DNA from: Chaenocephalus aceratus
Taxonomy: Eukaryota; Chordata; Actinopteri; Perciformes; Channichthyidae
Assembly (NCBI GenBank): GCA_023974075.1
Contig: CM043790.1
Span: forward strand, 15,239,804-15,303,803
Reading direction: 5' to 3'
DNA: 64,000 bases
Notes under the pieces: generated by a model
What the model saw: only the letters and a program-made list of their open reading frames with translations
The model's database searches: none
What the model was told of the DNA's origin: nothing
Translations under genes and position numbers: made by a program
Shown here: piece by piece, positions 36,301-47,609 of the stretch
Layout: each line of letters starts with the position of its first letter
How positions within the stretch are numbered: position 1 is the first letter of the stretch

Positions 36301-37082
36301 CAGCACAACCCAAATACCCAGTTTCATTAGACACATATTTGACAGCAGCCACCAAACCCTGGTGGAAAAGTATGTTTTAATAATCACTTCATGGAATTAA
36401 AGAACAACATCTGGTTGAGTACTACCAGAGCCCCACACCATCCTCTGTTAAGCAAGCTAAATTACCCAAAATCACCTACAATGTGGGGCTTACATGTCTC
36501 TGATTTGATTTGCTTGGATGCACAGACAATTTGTCTTGAGCTCCCTAATTAGAATTTATCTTCCACACTGAGAAGAAGGATTGGGGTCTGTTTGTGTCAT
36601 ACAAAAGACCACTACATCAATTTAATTAACGGCCTGCAGTGTAATAGCCTCCCACAAAGATTGAGTGAATAGGACTTGCAACAAATTCTCCTTACAGTAT
36701 ATACAACTGATCTGAGGACCTTACTCAGTGTGCTTCCACAGCCCTCTCCCACAGCTCCCCATACACTCATCACAAATAATACACTGGGTGTGGGGTTACA
36801 CGAACGACCAGGAGGCCAACGTGGCTTTAAGTGGGCAAAATGATTTCTCATTTCCACCTGTACTGTAACTGCAAGGTATAAGTGTGCATCATTAAAGAAA
36901 CTAATGTTAGCTTGTTAAATGTCACACGTTAAGATGTTAAATAAGAGGTAACCGTGACAAAGAAACTGTGCATGATGTATCAGACAGTAGCCCACAACAT
37001 AAAGAGTAAATACTGTGGTAAAGTATCACAGACCAATAGAAATATACCATTAATAGACACACACAACTTTTAAAAGTGCAAG
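33386..37082. other. Quiet intergenic DNA with a LINE-tail scrap
   Basis: At 33963-34010, CAGAATCAGAATACCTTTATTAG and the following CCCACAGAGGGG are the reversed 3' tail of a fish CR1/L2-like LINE, too short to hold coding sequence. The rest shows no gene or transposon terminus. Confidence 0.5.
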
Positions 37083-37399
37083 TGTCATGATCTACTTGTT
37101 ATATTTTAAAGGACTTTTACAACCCGTGCTATGCCTGTTTCCCTTCCTGTCTGTGTTTTCTCGCCTGTTGGATTACCAGTTTCTTTACACCTGATGCCAT
37201 TGTGTTTTCCTGTGTGTTGTCATTGTGATTAGTTCAGTCTGTATTAAAGTTCTGTTTTTCTGACAGTGTTTATTGGATCCTTGTTCGCAGCTTTGTTTTG
37301 CCATGTCCAGTCTGGATTTAAACCTTAAGTGTGTCCTTCTGTTAACCGTCTCTCTCCTGCATTTGGGTCCACCCTGCTCTGTTTTCTCCACGTGTGACA
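37083..37399 (+). mobile_element. Solo-LTR-like repeat
   Basis: 317 bases from TGTCATGATC to CACGTGTGACA, with the CCTGTTTCCCTTCCTGTC-type body, a TTAAAGT-type signal region and the GCATTTGGGTCCACC block shared with the 56541 copy in opposite orientation. Flanking bases TGCAG/GCAAG are only approximately repeated. Read as a decayed solo LTR. Confidence 0.5.
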
Positions 37400-40300
37400 G
37401 CAAGCTGAACTTCTTTAGTGTTTAACTCAAAGAAATAATGAGAACGGTGCAATTATCAACAAAGCAAATTAAAATAAACGTAAGGATCTACAGAACCGAG
37501 ATCCGGGAACTCCAAGCATTATTGATGGATAGACTATAGAGAGTCAGATTTTAAGCCAGATGTTTGCCGTCATATACACACAACTGCAACACTCTGATCG
37601 CACAGCAATGTGAGCGATTGATGCAAAGAGCAACAAAATGATTGACCTGCTGCCAGCGGTTTCAACTTAGTGTGCTAGGCTGAGCTGCTTTGCTTTTCAA
37701 TAGCAGTTGTTTTGAGGAGCCTTAACTTGACAGTGACATTTTGGGGATGAACCACATGTCTAAAGTGCTATTATTTATAGAAGGAGGATGTGACTGTTGA
37801 TATGTTGTGGCAGGAATGTCTGGATGATGAATAGCTAAATCCCTTTTAACCTCAGCATGAAAAAAACATACAGAACTTTTCAACCAGCAATAACACATGT
37901 GGTTCATCGCATCACATGGCTCACAGTTCTATTCAGTCAGTGTGCTATAAGTGTGACGATTTTAAGTAAGTGTGAGAGAATAAGTGCACTAAAAAGGAAA
38001 GGAAAAAACATAAAGAAGGCTCAAAGCTAGTTTGATTTTGAAAAGCCTGTCTTGAATGAACCAACAGATTATGGTTGACACGTCAAGCTTTAAAAAAAAG
38101 TATTTTTGAAACTTTGATTATCTTGAAAAAAGGTAATTTAAAAACAAATGTTAGGCCAATATCATTAGACTCAAAGACTGGCTTAATACCGTTAGCTAGT
38201 GGAGCTAATGTTTGATTAGATATTTACCACAAAATTACATGAATCAATTTATGCAACTGCAATAACAAAGAAATCTGGATTTAATCGTATATTAAAATGA
38301 TGTTAATATATTCCTAATAGCTGAAAGATGGTAATAAATAAATACCAGGACTCTGCAGGATTCATTATTTCATATCAAGCAAAGATGTGCAGCCTCGTAA
38401 TATTTGGTAGAATAATAGGATCTGGGAGGCGGGGCTCTCCGTGTCTGACAAACAGATCAGAGCTCAGAGGATTGCACATGCAGAAAGAAAGCAACAACTC
38501 ATAATCAGTAGCCCCCTCGCTCATTAGCAGTATGTGCAATACATCAGAAGGAAACTGTATATATATATATACAGTATATATATTTAATCTATCTTGAATG
38601 GTGCAATTTCCTGTGTTTAGGAACATTTAATTTCACGCTAAACATTGAGGAAAAGCCTTGGGGGGGGTTTATATTTGTTTGTGTTTCTTCTATTTTTCCT
38701 ATACAGCCTTTTTCAAAGCCTTGCTGAAGGCACTGAAAATCTTCCAGGCATTCCATTTTCTCCTGAATTTTCAGGAAGATCCTAAATATTTATAATGAAA
38801 AGGAGTCTAATGTAAGGAACATAAAAATAACTCAAGAAAGCCTTTGGGGTGATTAGGCCATGGGATCTTCTGTGCAAAAGCTTTAATGTTGGGCCAAGGT
38901 TGCTGTTATTTAAAGCAGACACCAAGACATGATTTACCTTCTCACCAGTGCGTCTGTCTGAGGGTTAGGCAGATGAGCTTATTCTGAGCCAAGTTTTATT
39001 TTATTACACACCCAGATGTAACGAAAATCAAACACTCTCATCATTTATCTTTATGTTTACACGTAACAGTCCCCTTATCATACATTTTGGCAATAAGACA
39101 TAAAGAAACTGTTCACATGTGATCTATTATTACAGTGGTTTTTGGCTCTGAGTTTTGAACAGATGAAAGATAATGGAAACTTTAAAGAATCCATATTTCC
39201 CCTTTGATATTGATGCATTCCAACTCATTGACGTGGCAGTACATTTAAAAAATAAAATTCAAAAGAAACAACCATCACCTGCAAATTCATCCACAAAGTC
39301 TGTTTTTTTTCACAAAAACACTTTACAGGTAAGACTTGTAGGTTTCATATGTGGCTTGAGTAAAGTATGTTGAATTAAAAAAAATCAACTCACATCTGTG
39401 AATCTCCCTCAAAATCATGCTTTTGTAAAAAAAGCAAACACTACAAAAGTTAAACTAAGGCTCTGTTGACTTTCCGTATTACACAGACACGAAAAATAGT
39501 CTGTTGTGTGAAAGTCCATTTACGGTCACCCCATCAAATCCATCCACCCCAACCTCCTCCTTACGCGGACATACGTGGATTTATTAGAAAGTTATTTGTA
39601 ATAAGTTAAAAAAAAACATAATGAGGAAGACAAGTTTGAGTTTGACCTTGCAGTTTTGTTGTTATTGATATGTATAAAAAAAACAAAGGTTATTCATTCT
39701 GATTGAAGTTTAAAAAAAATGTGTTTGATCTTGATTTTTGGTATGAATACACACCTGAAAATTGGGGCCTTACGGGTCAGAAAAGTTACCTCTTGCTTGA
39801 GATTCAATCACTTGCTGCCGTATGTCTAAAGCGTTAAGGTGACGGAACCCTGCAACCACAGCCTTTCTCAAATGTGAATACACCCTAAGGATCTTGGTTT
39901 TTACAGTGTATTGATTACACTTGTCAAATGCATAAAGTGATGGCCATATGTCACTGTGACAATGACAAACATCTGAAACTATCAGGTTTTCATAACCAAC
40001 ATGAAACACATCAATATGTTCCTTTTTTTACTCTCTGGATAACATAAAAGCCAATTACATCCTTTCTGAAATCATATTCAATTCAAATGTGCATGTTGAT
40101 CAGATGTTCTCAGTATTCCTTTTCCTGTCCACAGATGTATGCTACAGCATTTGAATTTTGAAAGAACAAGTTCTCTCTAATCTTCATGTGTGCAGCACTG
40201 ATCATACACGTTCACAGTCTGTCACTCATAACAGAGTAGATTCACACTTAAATTGATCCCCTCAGATAATGGTAATGACAGCCTCGAGTAAGACAAAAAC

Positions 40301-41071
40301 TGCTTGTATTTTGGTCAACCCACATGAGCTTCAAAGCAAGCCAACACATTCCCTTCTCCGGGGACTTTATGGAAAGCCACAATGCCATCTGAAAGTAATT
40401 TGCTTCAAACTCACAGAGGTTGTGCTTTCAATGAATGACAACTTAAAACACCCCCAAAACCTTTTTTTTAATGATCACTTCATCCATAGTAGCTGCAACT
40501 TAATATCCCTCTTTGGTTAGAAATGATTTACAAGAAAATGTAAGAAGTATGTTCTAGAAATAGGAGCTAATGCACCTATTAGAGCAGTGAAGAGTCTTTT
40601 TGAACATTTTCCTTCATTCAGAGCTACCACTAACCTTATTTAGGCCTTTAATTATGTGTCTGTGTTTCAATGTGAATCTGGCTGGCTTTCCAATATACTT
40701 TCAATCTTCACTGCATGTAAAAAGCATACAAAGCAAACAAAAATTGTTTTGTGTCAGTTATTTTTGGCAAATACTGCATAATGTTCCCCCTACCATGATA
40801 TCTGTTATTCTTTTTCAATCTGGCATTGCTTCAGTATTTGTTTATGCCATGATAGCAGATATTCATTATTTTATTTATTTGAATGCAGAATCAAATTGAG
40901 TACTGGCTGTCCTTACAATGCAACATCCTCAGGGGAATAATTAGTTCCCATGTTGCACTGTGTACTCTATGATAACAGTGAGCCATGTCCCGAATATGCA
41001 GATATCAAGAGGACATCTAAGGCCTATGAAGCAACAGTAAGGCTAGAACAAATATCTAAACACTTAGTTGT
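37400..41071. other. Quiet intergenic DNA
   Basis: No gene or transposon was recognised. A (TA)n-rich imperfect palindrome lies at about 38557-38583. Ends at the target duplication of the long-TIR element. Confidence 0.5.
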
Positions 41072-42119
41072 ATTCTGCACAACCCGGTATCACGGCAAGA
41101 CGTGAACTTGTGACGATTTACCATGCTGGGAGACATGAATATGTCACGATTTCGTCCCTTCGAACGTGACAGTTACACGGTATTGTTAACATGGCTCAAA
41201 TACCCGGAAATGCCAAGCAAATGCTGTATCACGACGGTCGGTTGTTATTGTCAATATTAATATAATAATGATTTATTTTTTAATAGTCACACTCGATTTG
41301 GCCAATTTTCTTGTTGCCCCAGCTAGTCGACACCTCTTTTAGCAGAAATAAAGGCTACATTAATGTATTAAATTGATGTTAATCCATGTATGCAGTTGTG
41401 GAATAAACGGACGTGACGTTGTGCGATTGCGTTGCCAGGCAACAACTTGGCTTCATGTTAATTTACAAACTCTTCAACTAGAACCGTAGTTATATTTAAA
41501 AACATTTTAGAAGGCCTCACGAAATACTTTAATGTAAATTAAAATTGAAATGTGAAGGAATGTGTGTATAACAAAATACATCCGTCAAAAACAATACCGG
41601 ATGCAGACGTAGGCAAGATCCTCAGCTCGGTGATTGGATGGTTTAGCCGCAATGCACGTTGGTATATGGTGTTTGTGCAATGTGAAATCAAATACAAATA
41701 ATACAATTCAATAACGTGCTTTAACCACTAGGTGTCCCTTTCTATCAGCTGTGCACCGTTATGGTGTAAATACAGCCTATCTACCAATTGGATCAAATAT
41801 AAAAGTCAGCCGAATTAGTGTTGATACTGCAAGGAGACGTATTGTGTGAAAAGAAATCTAAGATGTTGTTTAATTGCTGATATATTTATGATCCACGTCA
41901 CGTTTTCAGTGTTGGCGGCAGTTCATCCTGTTTGTCTAGAGGTCTTCTCATCAGGGCTCTATAAATAGAGAACTACGCCAGATATATAATATTTAATGCA
42001 GCCGAACCGTGTATTACAATGCCGTTATGTGATGACTTTCAAAGAGAAAAGCAAGCACACTCAGAATAAACTATTTTTTTTTTTTTAAAATGTTTTCGGA
42101 TTTCACATCGCATAAACAC

Positions 42120-43985
42120 CTCGGACTCGGACGGACATCCCGGGGCAAAGCAGAAGCCGAGAAGAGGGACTCGGGCGGACGGCCCGGGGGAAAAGCAGAG
42201 GCAGAGAAGGGGGACTCGGGCGGACGGCCCGGGGGCAAGGTAGGGGGCGAAGGCCGCAGCACTAAGGGGGCCGGGCTCGAGGACGAAGGCCGCGGCTTGG
42301 GAACACAGGGGGCCGGGCACAAGGACGGGCAAGAAGGACAGCTCCGGAGGACAACGTACGCCGCAATGGGTCCCCTCCAGTGTCAGCTGGATTGCCGGAG
42401 CACTGGGATCGAGAGCAGGAGCTGGTGGGACCTCTGGCGGGACCGGCGTAGACGGGACTCTGGACGGAACATGGGCTGGTGTCAGTGGGACCCCCGACGG
42501 AGCAAGGGCTGGTGTCGACAGGACCCTCGATGTAGCACGTGTCGGCGGGACCCCAAACAGGACAGGATCAGGTGTTGGCAAGAAACCTGGTGGAACCCCC
42601 AACGAAACAGGACATGGAGTTGGCAGGACCCTCAGTGGAACCCCCAACGACACTGGACGTGGAGGTGACAGTACCCTCAGTGGAACCCCCAACGACACAG
42701 GACATGGAGTTGGCAGGACCCCCGACGAAACAGGTGTCGGTTGGAACCCCAATGGCACAGGACATTGGGTTGGCAGGACCCCCGGCAGAACAGTAGTCGG
42801 CAAGACCCCCAACGGGACAGGACACAGAGTTGGCCGGACCCCCGGCGAGACAGGTGTCGACTGGACCTCCAAGGGCACAGGACATAGGCTTGGCAGGCCC
42901 CCCGGCAGAACAGTAGTCGGCGGGACCCCCAACAAAACAGGACATGGGGTTGGCAGGCCCCCAAGCCGAACAGTTGTCGGTGGGACCCCCAACGGCACAG
43001 GACATAGAGTAGGGACTTGAGTAGGGACTAGAGAAGGGACTTGAGTAGGGACTTGAGAGGGAACTCGAGAGGGAACTTGAGAGGAGACTCGATAGGGAAC
43101 TCGAGAGGGAACTTGAGAGGGGACTCGAGAGGGAACTTGAGAGGAGACTCGAGAAGAGACTCAAGAGGAGACTTGAGAATGAACTCGAGAGGAGACTTGA
43201 GAGGGGACTCGAGAAGAGACTGGAGAGGGGACCTGAGAAGGAACTTGAGAGGTGACTCAAGAGGGAACTTGAGAGGGGACTCGAGAGGAGACTTGAGAAT
43301 GAACTCGAGAGGAGACTTGAGAGGGGACTCGAGAATAGACTCGAGAGGGGACCTGAGAAGGAACTTGAGAGGGAACTTGAGAGATTGACTTGAGACGGTC
43401 GGTACGCCGACAGGACACGGGGGGTTGGTGTCGGCCGGAGAGCCAACCGGAGACGGGGAGCTGGACACGGGGAGCTGACGTCGGCCGGAGAGCTGACAGG
43501 ACATGAGGGGCTGGAGTCGGCCGGTACGCCGACAGGACACGAGGAGCTGGCGTCGGCCGGAGAGCCAACAGGTGACGAGGAGCCGGAGTCGGCCGGTACG
43601 CCGACAGGACACGGGTAGCTGGCGTCGGCCGAAGAGCCAGTACTGGAACTGAAACCGGAGTCGGGACCATGGCTGCTGGGGCTTGGACCATGGCTGCTGG
43701 GGCCGGAACTAGGGCCTGAACCATGGCTGGTGGGGCCGGGACCGGTACTGGAGCCGGAACCATGGCTGCTGGGGCCGGTACTGGAGCCGGAACCATGACT
43801 GCTGGGGCCTGTACTGGAGCCCAAAGCATGTCTTATGGGGCTCTGGGCTGCTAGCCTGGACTTGCGACTCCTTCTCTTAGGAGCCTTTTGGAGGCTCCGT
43901 GGACCTCCAAAAGCCAGACGAGTACCCGAGAACGGATCCTGGACAGGAGCAGGAAATGGGGAAGAAGCAGGGGCTGACTTGTCAG
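42120..43985. repeat. Cluster of minisatellites with long repeat-driven frames on both strands
   Basis: At least four repeat types lie end to end. About 42140-42330: GGGACTCGGGCGGACGGCCC units. About 42440-43010: roughly 60-bp units containing GTTGGCAGGACCCCC and CAACGGCACAGGACA. About 43013-43387: 15-18 bp units of GAGAGGGGACTCGA/GAGGGAACTTGA. About 43388-43830: GTCGGCCGG/GCCGACAGGACACG and CCATGGCTGCTGGGGCC units. All lie before an LTR on the plus strand, so they may be the 3' internal region of an LTR retrotransposon. Long Pro/Ser-rich frames on the minus strand (42568-43824) and Arg/Gly-rich ones on the plus strand follow from repeat periods that are multiples of three. I do not accept them as genes. 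Confidence 0.75.
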
Positions 43986-43998
43986 GATTATTATGTCA

Positions 43999-44500
43999 TG
44001 TCACGTTTCTATGTCTAGGTGTGTGTTTTTTCGTTCTCCATGTCATGTTTCCTCCCTGTATATTGTCTGGTCTTTTTCCCCTGTGTTTTCATGTCTGTCG
44101 TTAGTTTCCCTGGTGTGTCTAATTTCCTGATTGTTTATACCTGTCACTCCTTCTGTGTTTTCTGTGCTCATCAGTGTCAGCCCGCCCCTGATTGTTCCCA
44201 CCTGTGTCTTGTTACCCTGTGTTTAAAATCTCCTGTCTCCCAGTGTTCAGTGTCAGTTTGTCTTGTCTATTGTCATGGTAAGGTCTATGCTCCTGGTACT
44301 CTTGAAAGGTTTTTGATTCCTCACTGCGTGAGCGCTTTCATTTTTTGTTCTTGTTTTTTGTCATCTCGACTAGAGTTTTGGTGGTTACCTTTTTGTTCAT
44401 TTTTGCTATTCATGGAAAAATAAAGTATCTTACAATACTTTACCTCTGTCTCCCGGGTCGTGCAATTGGGTCCTACCCCCTAACTGCCTGAGTTCGTAAC
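43999..44500 (+). mobile_element. LTR-like repeat, probable 3' LTR of a Ty3/gypsy-type element
   Basis: Starts TGTCACGTTTC and contains CCTGATTGTTCCCACCTGTG, an AATAAA signal at about 44419-44424 and the CTCCCGGGTCGTGCAATTGGG block. It ends near GAGTTCGTAAC, next to the hAT target duplication. Composition and order match the other LTR-like repeats in the window. No protease, RT or integrase is visible upstream, so the parent element is unproven. Confidence 0.5.
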
Positions 44501-44508
44501 CTTAATTC

Positions 44509-45424
44509 TAGTGATGGTGAGATGAAGCCTTATGAAGCTTTGAAGCTTTCCAGCCAATTGGTTCGCAAAAGGATTCATCTCATGAGGCTTCATCATGGGC
44601 TTCATTTGAACACAAACCCCCCTGTTGGTCAAAGTGTGTAAAACAGGCAGATTGGACATCTCAACAGTGTGCTCCATCTCGTACCGAGATCCCAATGAGT
44701 AAAGCCTTAGAATACCTCTAAACAACGAACATAAAATCATATTTTCATGTAAACAATATTGTATGTATTCCAGTTGAATGATTGTGATTGAAAAGCCTAA
44801 GGAGGCTGGTAAACATTGCAACGAGGGATTTGTATTCCTTCATAAACATAACCATGTTGTAGCCTGAGAAAGGCTAAACCATATCAAAGAATAAATGTAT
44901 TAACTACATTATCTCATTTAGCTGTAGCTTTTATAAACAACAAAAAATACGTAGGCCTATTGACCAGTTGTTGAACCAGGGACCCTGCGGTCGTGAGTAA
45001 AGTGCTTTCCAGCTGAGCCGCAGCACACACACTGAATCTCCCTGAAAACACTGCACGATATTTATTCCTGTATTTATTCATTTATTTATGCTTGTATCTA
45101 TTTATACTTATGACATGTTCCGACCTCTATATAAGTGAGGGTCTGAGCTCTCTTAATTCCATTGTATCACCGGGCCCGGGTACAGGAGGGGTAATATGCT
45201 TCTTAGTATACATCCATGGGTATGAGCGTTGTGGTTCAACGATTCAACTGATCTGAATCGCTTCCTGAAGCAGTCACGTGGTATCGACAGGCAGCGAGGC
45301 TTCGTTTGTCATCGATGACGTCACTGGCCCAAAACGATACAAGCCTCGATACATGCTTCACAAAAAGCTTCGGGGATTACTCGACACACGCTCCGAAGCC
45401 TCGGCGCAATACGTAACATCACTA
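44509..45424. mobile_element. Non-autonomous hAT element with 8-bp duplication CTTAATTC
   Basis: Ends TAGTGATGG...CATCACTA, flanked by CTTAATTC at 44501-44508 and 45425-45432. A second copy of the family lies at 53775-54367. Shared blocks include CCAGCCAATTGGTTCGCAAAAG, CAGTCACGTGGTATCGAC and GCGAGGCTTCGTTTGTCATC. This copy has about 300 extra bases in the middle, including a tRNA-like segment, and a 20-bp insertion near 45202. No protein is encoded. Confidence 0.9.
44968..45027 (-). repeat. tRNA-like segment (A and B box) inside the hAT
   Basis: On the minus strand CGGCTCAGCTGG (45020-45009) fits the polymerase III A box at 11 of 12 positions, and GGTTCAAC (44977-44970) fits the core of a B box about 43 bases downstream, the spacing of a tRNA. 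Stems do not close into a convincing cloverleaf, and the sister hAT copy lacks it. It is best read as a tRNA-derived scrap, not a gene. Confidence 0.4.
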
Positions 45425-45599
45425 CTTAATTCCACATCCGCACACATGGATTAACATGGATTTAATACATTAATGTAGCCTTTGTTTCTGCTAAAAGAGG
45501 TGTCGACTAGCTGGGGCAACAAGAACATTGGCGAAATCGAGTGTGACTATTACAAAATAAATCATTATTATATTAATATTGACAATAACAACCGACCGT

Positions 45600-45634
45600 C
45601 GTGGTACCATGGATGTATAATAAGAACGTGGTAC
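45600..45634. mobile_element. 19-bp micro-insertion flanked by perfect 8-bp duplication
   Basis: CATGGATGTATAATAAGAA (45608-45626) lies between two copies of CGTGGTAC (45600-45607 and 45627-45634). The opposite arm of the same long-TIR element has the unfilled form, reading GTCGTGATACAGC in the same orientation (near 41229-41241, complement). So 19 bp plus an 8-bp duplication were gained in this arm. The same 19-mer starts repeat R copies A and B and recurs at 50361-50379. Confidence 0.85.
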
Positions 45635-45749
45635 AGCATTTCCGGGTATTTGGGCCATGTTAACAATACCGTGGGTGTTTTCTCAATCTCGAGTAAAGCT
45701 GCTCCAGTCACATGTTCACGTCTTGCCGTGAAACCCGGTTGATTCTGCA

Positions 45750-47029
45750 ATACATAAGAAGAATGGAATGGGATAATTTTAATAATATCCTATTTTAATT
45801 GGCACAATCTTACACAACATCGCACACACACCAACATTTAACTCATTTTAGTATTAGAAGTGGGCAGCTACTGCACAGCGCCCAAGGAGCACCGGCGTTT
45901 TTAATCCTATTCTGCATCTTCTTCATGCTGACCACCATTTTGGAAAACAAGGTTGCATTAAGAACACGGTCAAGCCTTTTCATCCAGGTACAGAATTTAT
46001 CGACCATGTGGTGAACAGATTCATACAATATTTCATCGTACGCTGGAAAAGAGGAGGTTTGATTCATGCTCATCGTTTCGTGCTCAGCTTGATGGCTCTT
46101 ATCTTTTGTCCGACAACGGTATTTGCTTTTCAAAAGCAAAACAATCAAAACTGGAAACATATGGCGAGATTGGAGCAAAACCAAAATGACCTGAAAAAAA
46201 GCTTTTGTCTTCAAACGCCTTCGTTATTTATTCATTGAATCAGTGTATGTTGAGTTTAAGAGAATGAGGTCATCTAACAAGTACTTAGTAAGTCATAAAG
46301 TAAATGGTAAATGGATTGTACTTATATAGCGCTTTATACAGTATTTTAAGACCCCTCAAAGCGCTTTACATACTACATGTCGTACACCCATTCATACAGA
46401 GCAGTGTATCTAACTCTAGGAACTAGCATTCACACACATTCACACACCGTTGGCCATGCTATCGGGAGCAACTCAGGGTTAAGTATCTTGCCCAAGGATA
46501 CATCGACATGTTGACTGCATGGGCTGGGATCGAACGTATGGATCGAACCCACAACCTTCTGGTTGAAAGACGACCGCACTCCCTCACAGCCACAGTCGCC
46601 CATCAAAGTGTTTGATGGAAGAATTTGTTTAGTAGTTAAAAGATCGATTTGAATAGTGATTTATTATGGCCCATTCAGGGAAGTAAGTTTTGCTTATTTA
46701 GGGTAAAACAACCTGAAGCCCTTGGATGATGTGTGTTACACAATACACTTAATGTTTTAACTTTCTCTACAATCCCTATAATTGGACAGAATGCATACTT
46801 TCTTTCAAAGGTCAATCAGATAGCTTATGTTTCTTTCAAAGCATGGATAAATAATATATTGAAATATTAAATAACTATAATTTTCTCTTCGTCTACTTGC
46901 CATTTATAACCATGTCTGTAATAAATGTCAGCATTTATCAATTTATCCTATTCGACATTTGTTTGAAATTATCATAATTATAGTATGAATTCTTGAGTTA
47001 GTGGCAAACAACAGGTTTTGTGGATGTAC
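45750..47029. other. Intergenic segment with a high-copy repeat
   Basis: A 123-codon minus-strand frame at 45843-46214 overlaps a GGGCAGCTACTGCACAGCGCCCAAGGAGC-like word typical of fish interspersed repeats and shows no known domain. The remainder is AT-rich and featureless apart from the repeat at 46301-46601. Confidence 0.4.
46301..46601 (+). repeat. High-copy fish interspersed repeat (TATAGCGCTTT type)
   Basis: Begins AAATGGTAAATGGATTGTAC and continues TATATAGCGCTTTATAC, CTCAAAGCGCTTTACA, then ATCTTGCCCAAGGATACATC and a GATCGAACCCACAACC block, ending near GACCGCACTCCCTCACAG. This order is familiar from a very abundant fish repeat. Its formal class is not certain to me. A scrap with TATAGCGCTTTTCC also lies near 12134. 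Confidence 0.65.
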
Positions 47030-47609
47030 TGTCACAGTTTGCTTCTCTCCCTGGCTCCCTGGCTCTCAAGTCATTTTCCGCTGACCCCGCCTCCACCCAG
47101 TGGCGAGCCGTGACTTTTATACCTAGGCCCTCTGACCCCCCTTCCCTCGAAAAAAAAGAAGAGATATTACGTCACACCGTATACTTCAGCGGAATATCAA
47201 AACAGCGGCCCAGGCTGCAAAACGCATCAATGACAGCGACCCTCTACCACACAAAACAACACCATTTATATAAACACCTATCATGACAGGGCACCCACAG
47301 ACAAGTAACAATTACAAATGAATTAAGTCGGCACGGCGGCCCACATTGAAAATGACTTAGGCCTACCTTTGATGATCAAATCACTTAAAGGGAAATGGAA
47401 ACACTTTTCAAATTGCTTTCCATGCGACAATATTCCCATTAGGAAATGTATTTATCTAGTCTATTTCCAATGTAAATGATCGAGATACGCGAATTTATTT
47501 TTTGAAATACGTGCCTAATGACCATGGGCGCTTCCATTGCTCCGGGACTTTCCCAGTGATGTCACTGAGTGGGTACGGCTTCCTGGGCCAAAGCTCAATA
47601 ACAAACAAC

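Larger units (their letters stand above)
41080..45741. mobile_element. Long-TIR DNA element, copy 2, with nested LTR material and a hAT
   Basis: Termini CAACCCGGTATCACGG...CCGTGAAACCCGGTTG are flanked by a perfect 8-bp duplication ATTCTGCA (41072-41079 and 45742-45749). Arms of about 320 bases (41080-41406 and 45425-45741) are inverted repeats. An inner segment, 41650-42119, matches 17560-18140 of copy 1 largely in opposite orientation (for example CAACACTAAT.../...ATTAGTGTTG words, the CACATAACGGCATTG block and TTTTAAAATGTTTTC). That ties both to one family despite different outer ends. Between 42120 and 45424 it holds foreign DNA: minisatellites, an LTR and a hAT. Confidence 0.85.

Noticed and set aside
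42039..43829. Long proline/serine-rich 'mucin-like' frames of 190-418 codons
   Set aside because: They arise on both strands from tandem repeats with periods divisible by three inside nested transposons. No start context, splice sites or known domain.
45843..46214. 123-codon minus-strand frame
   Set aside because: No domain or splice support. It overlaps repeat-like words and continues through low-complexity sequence.
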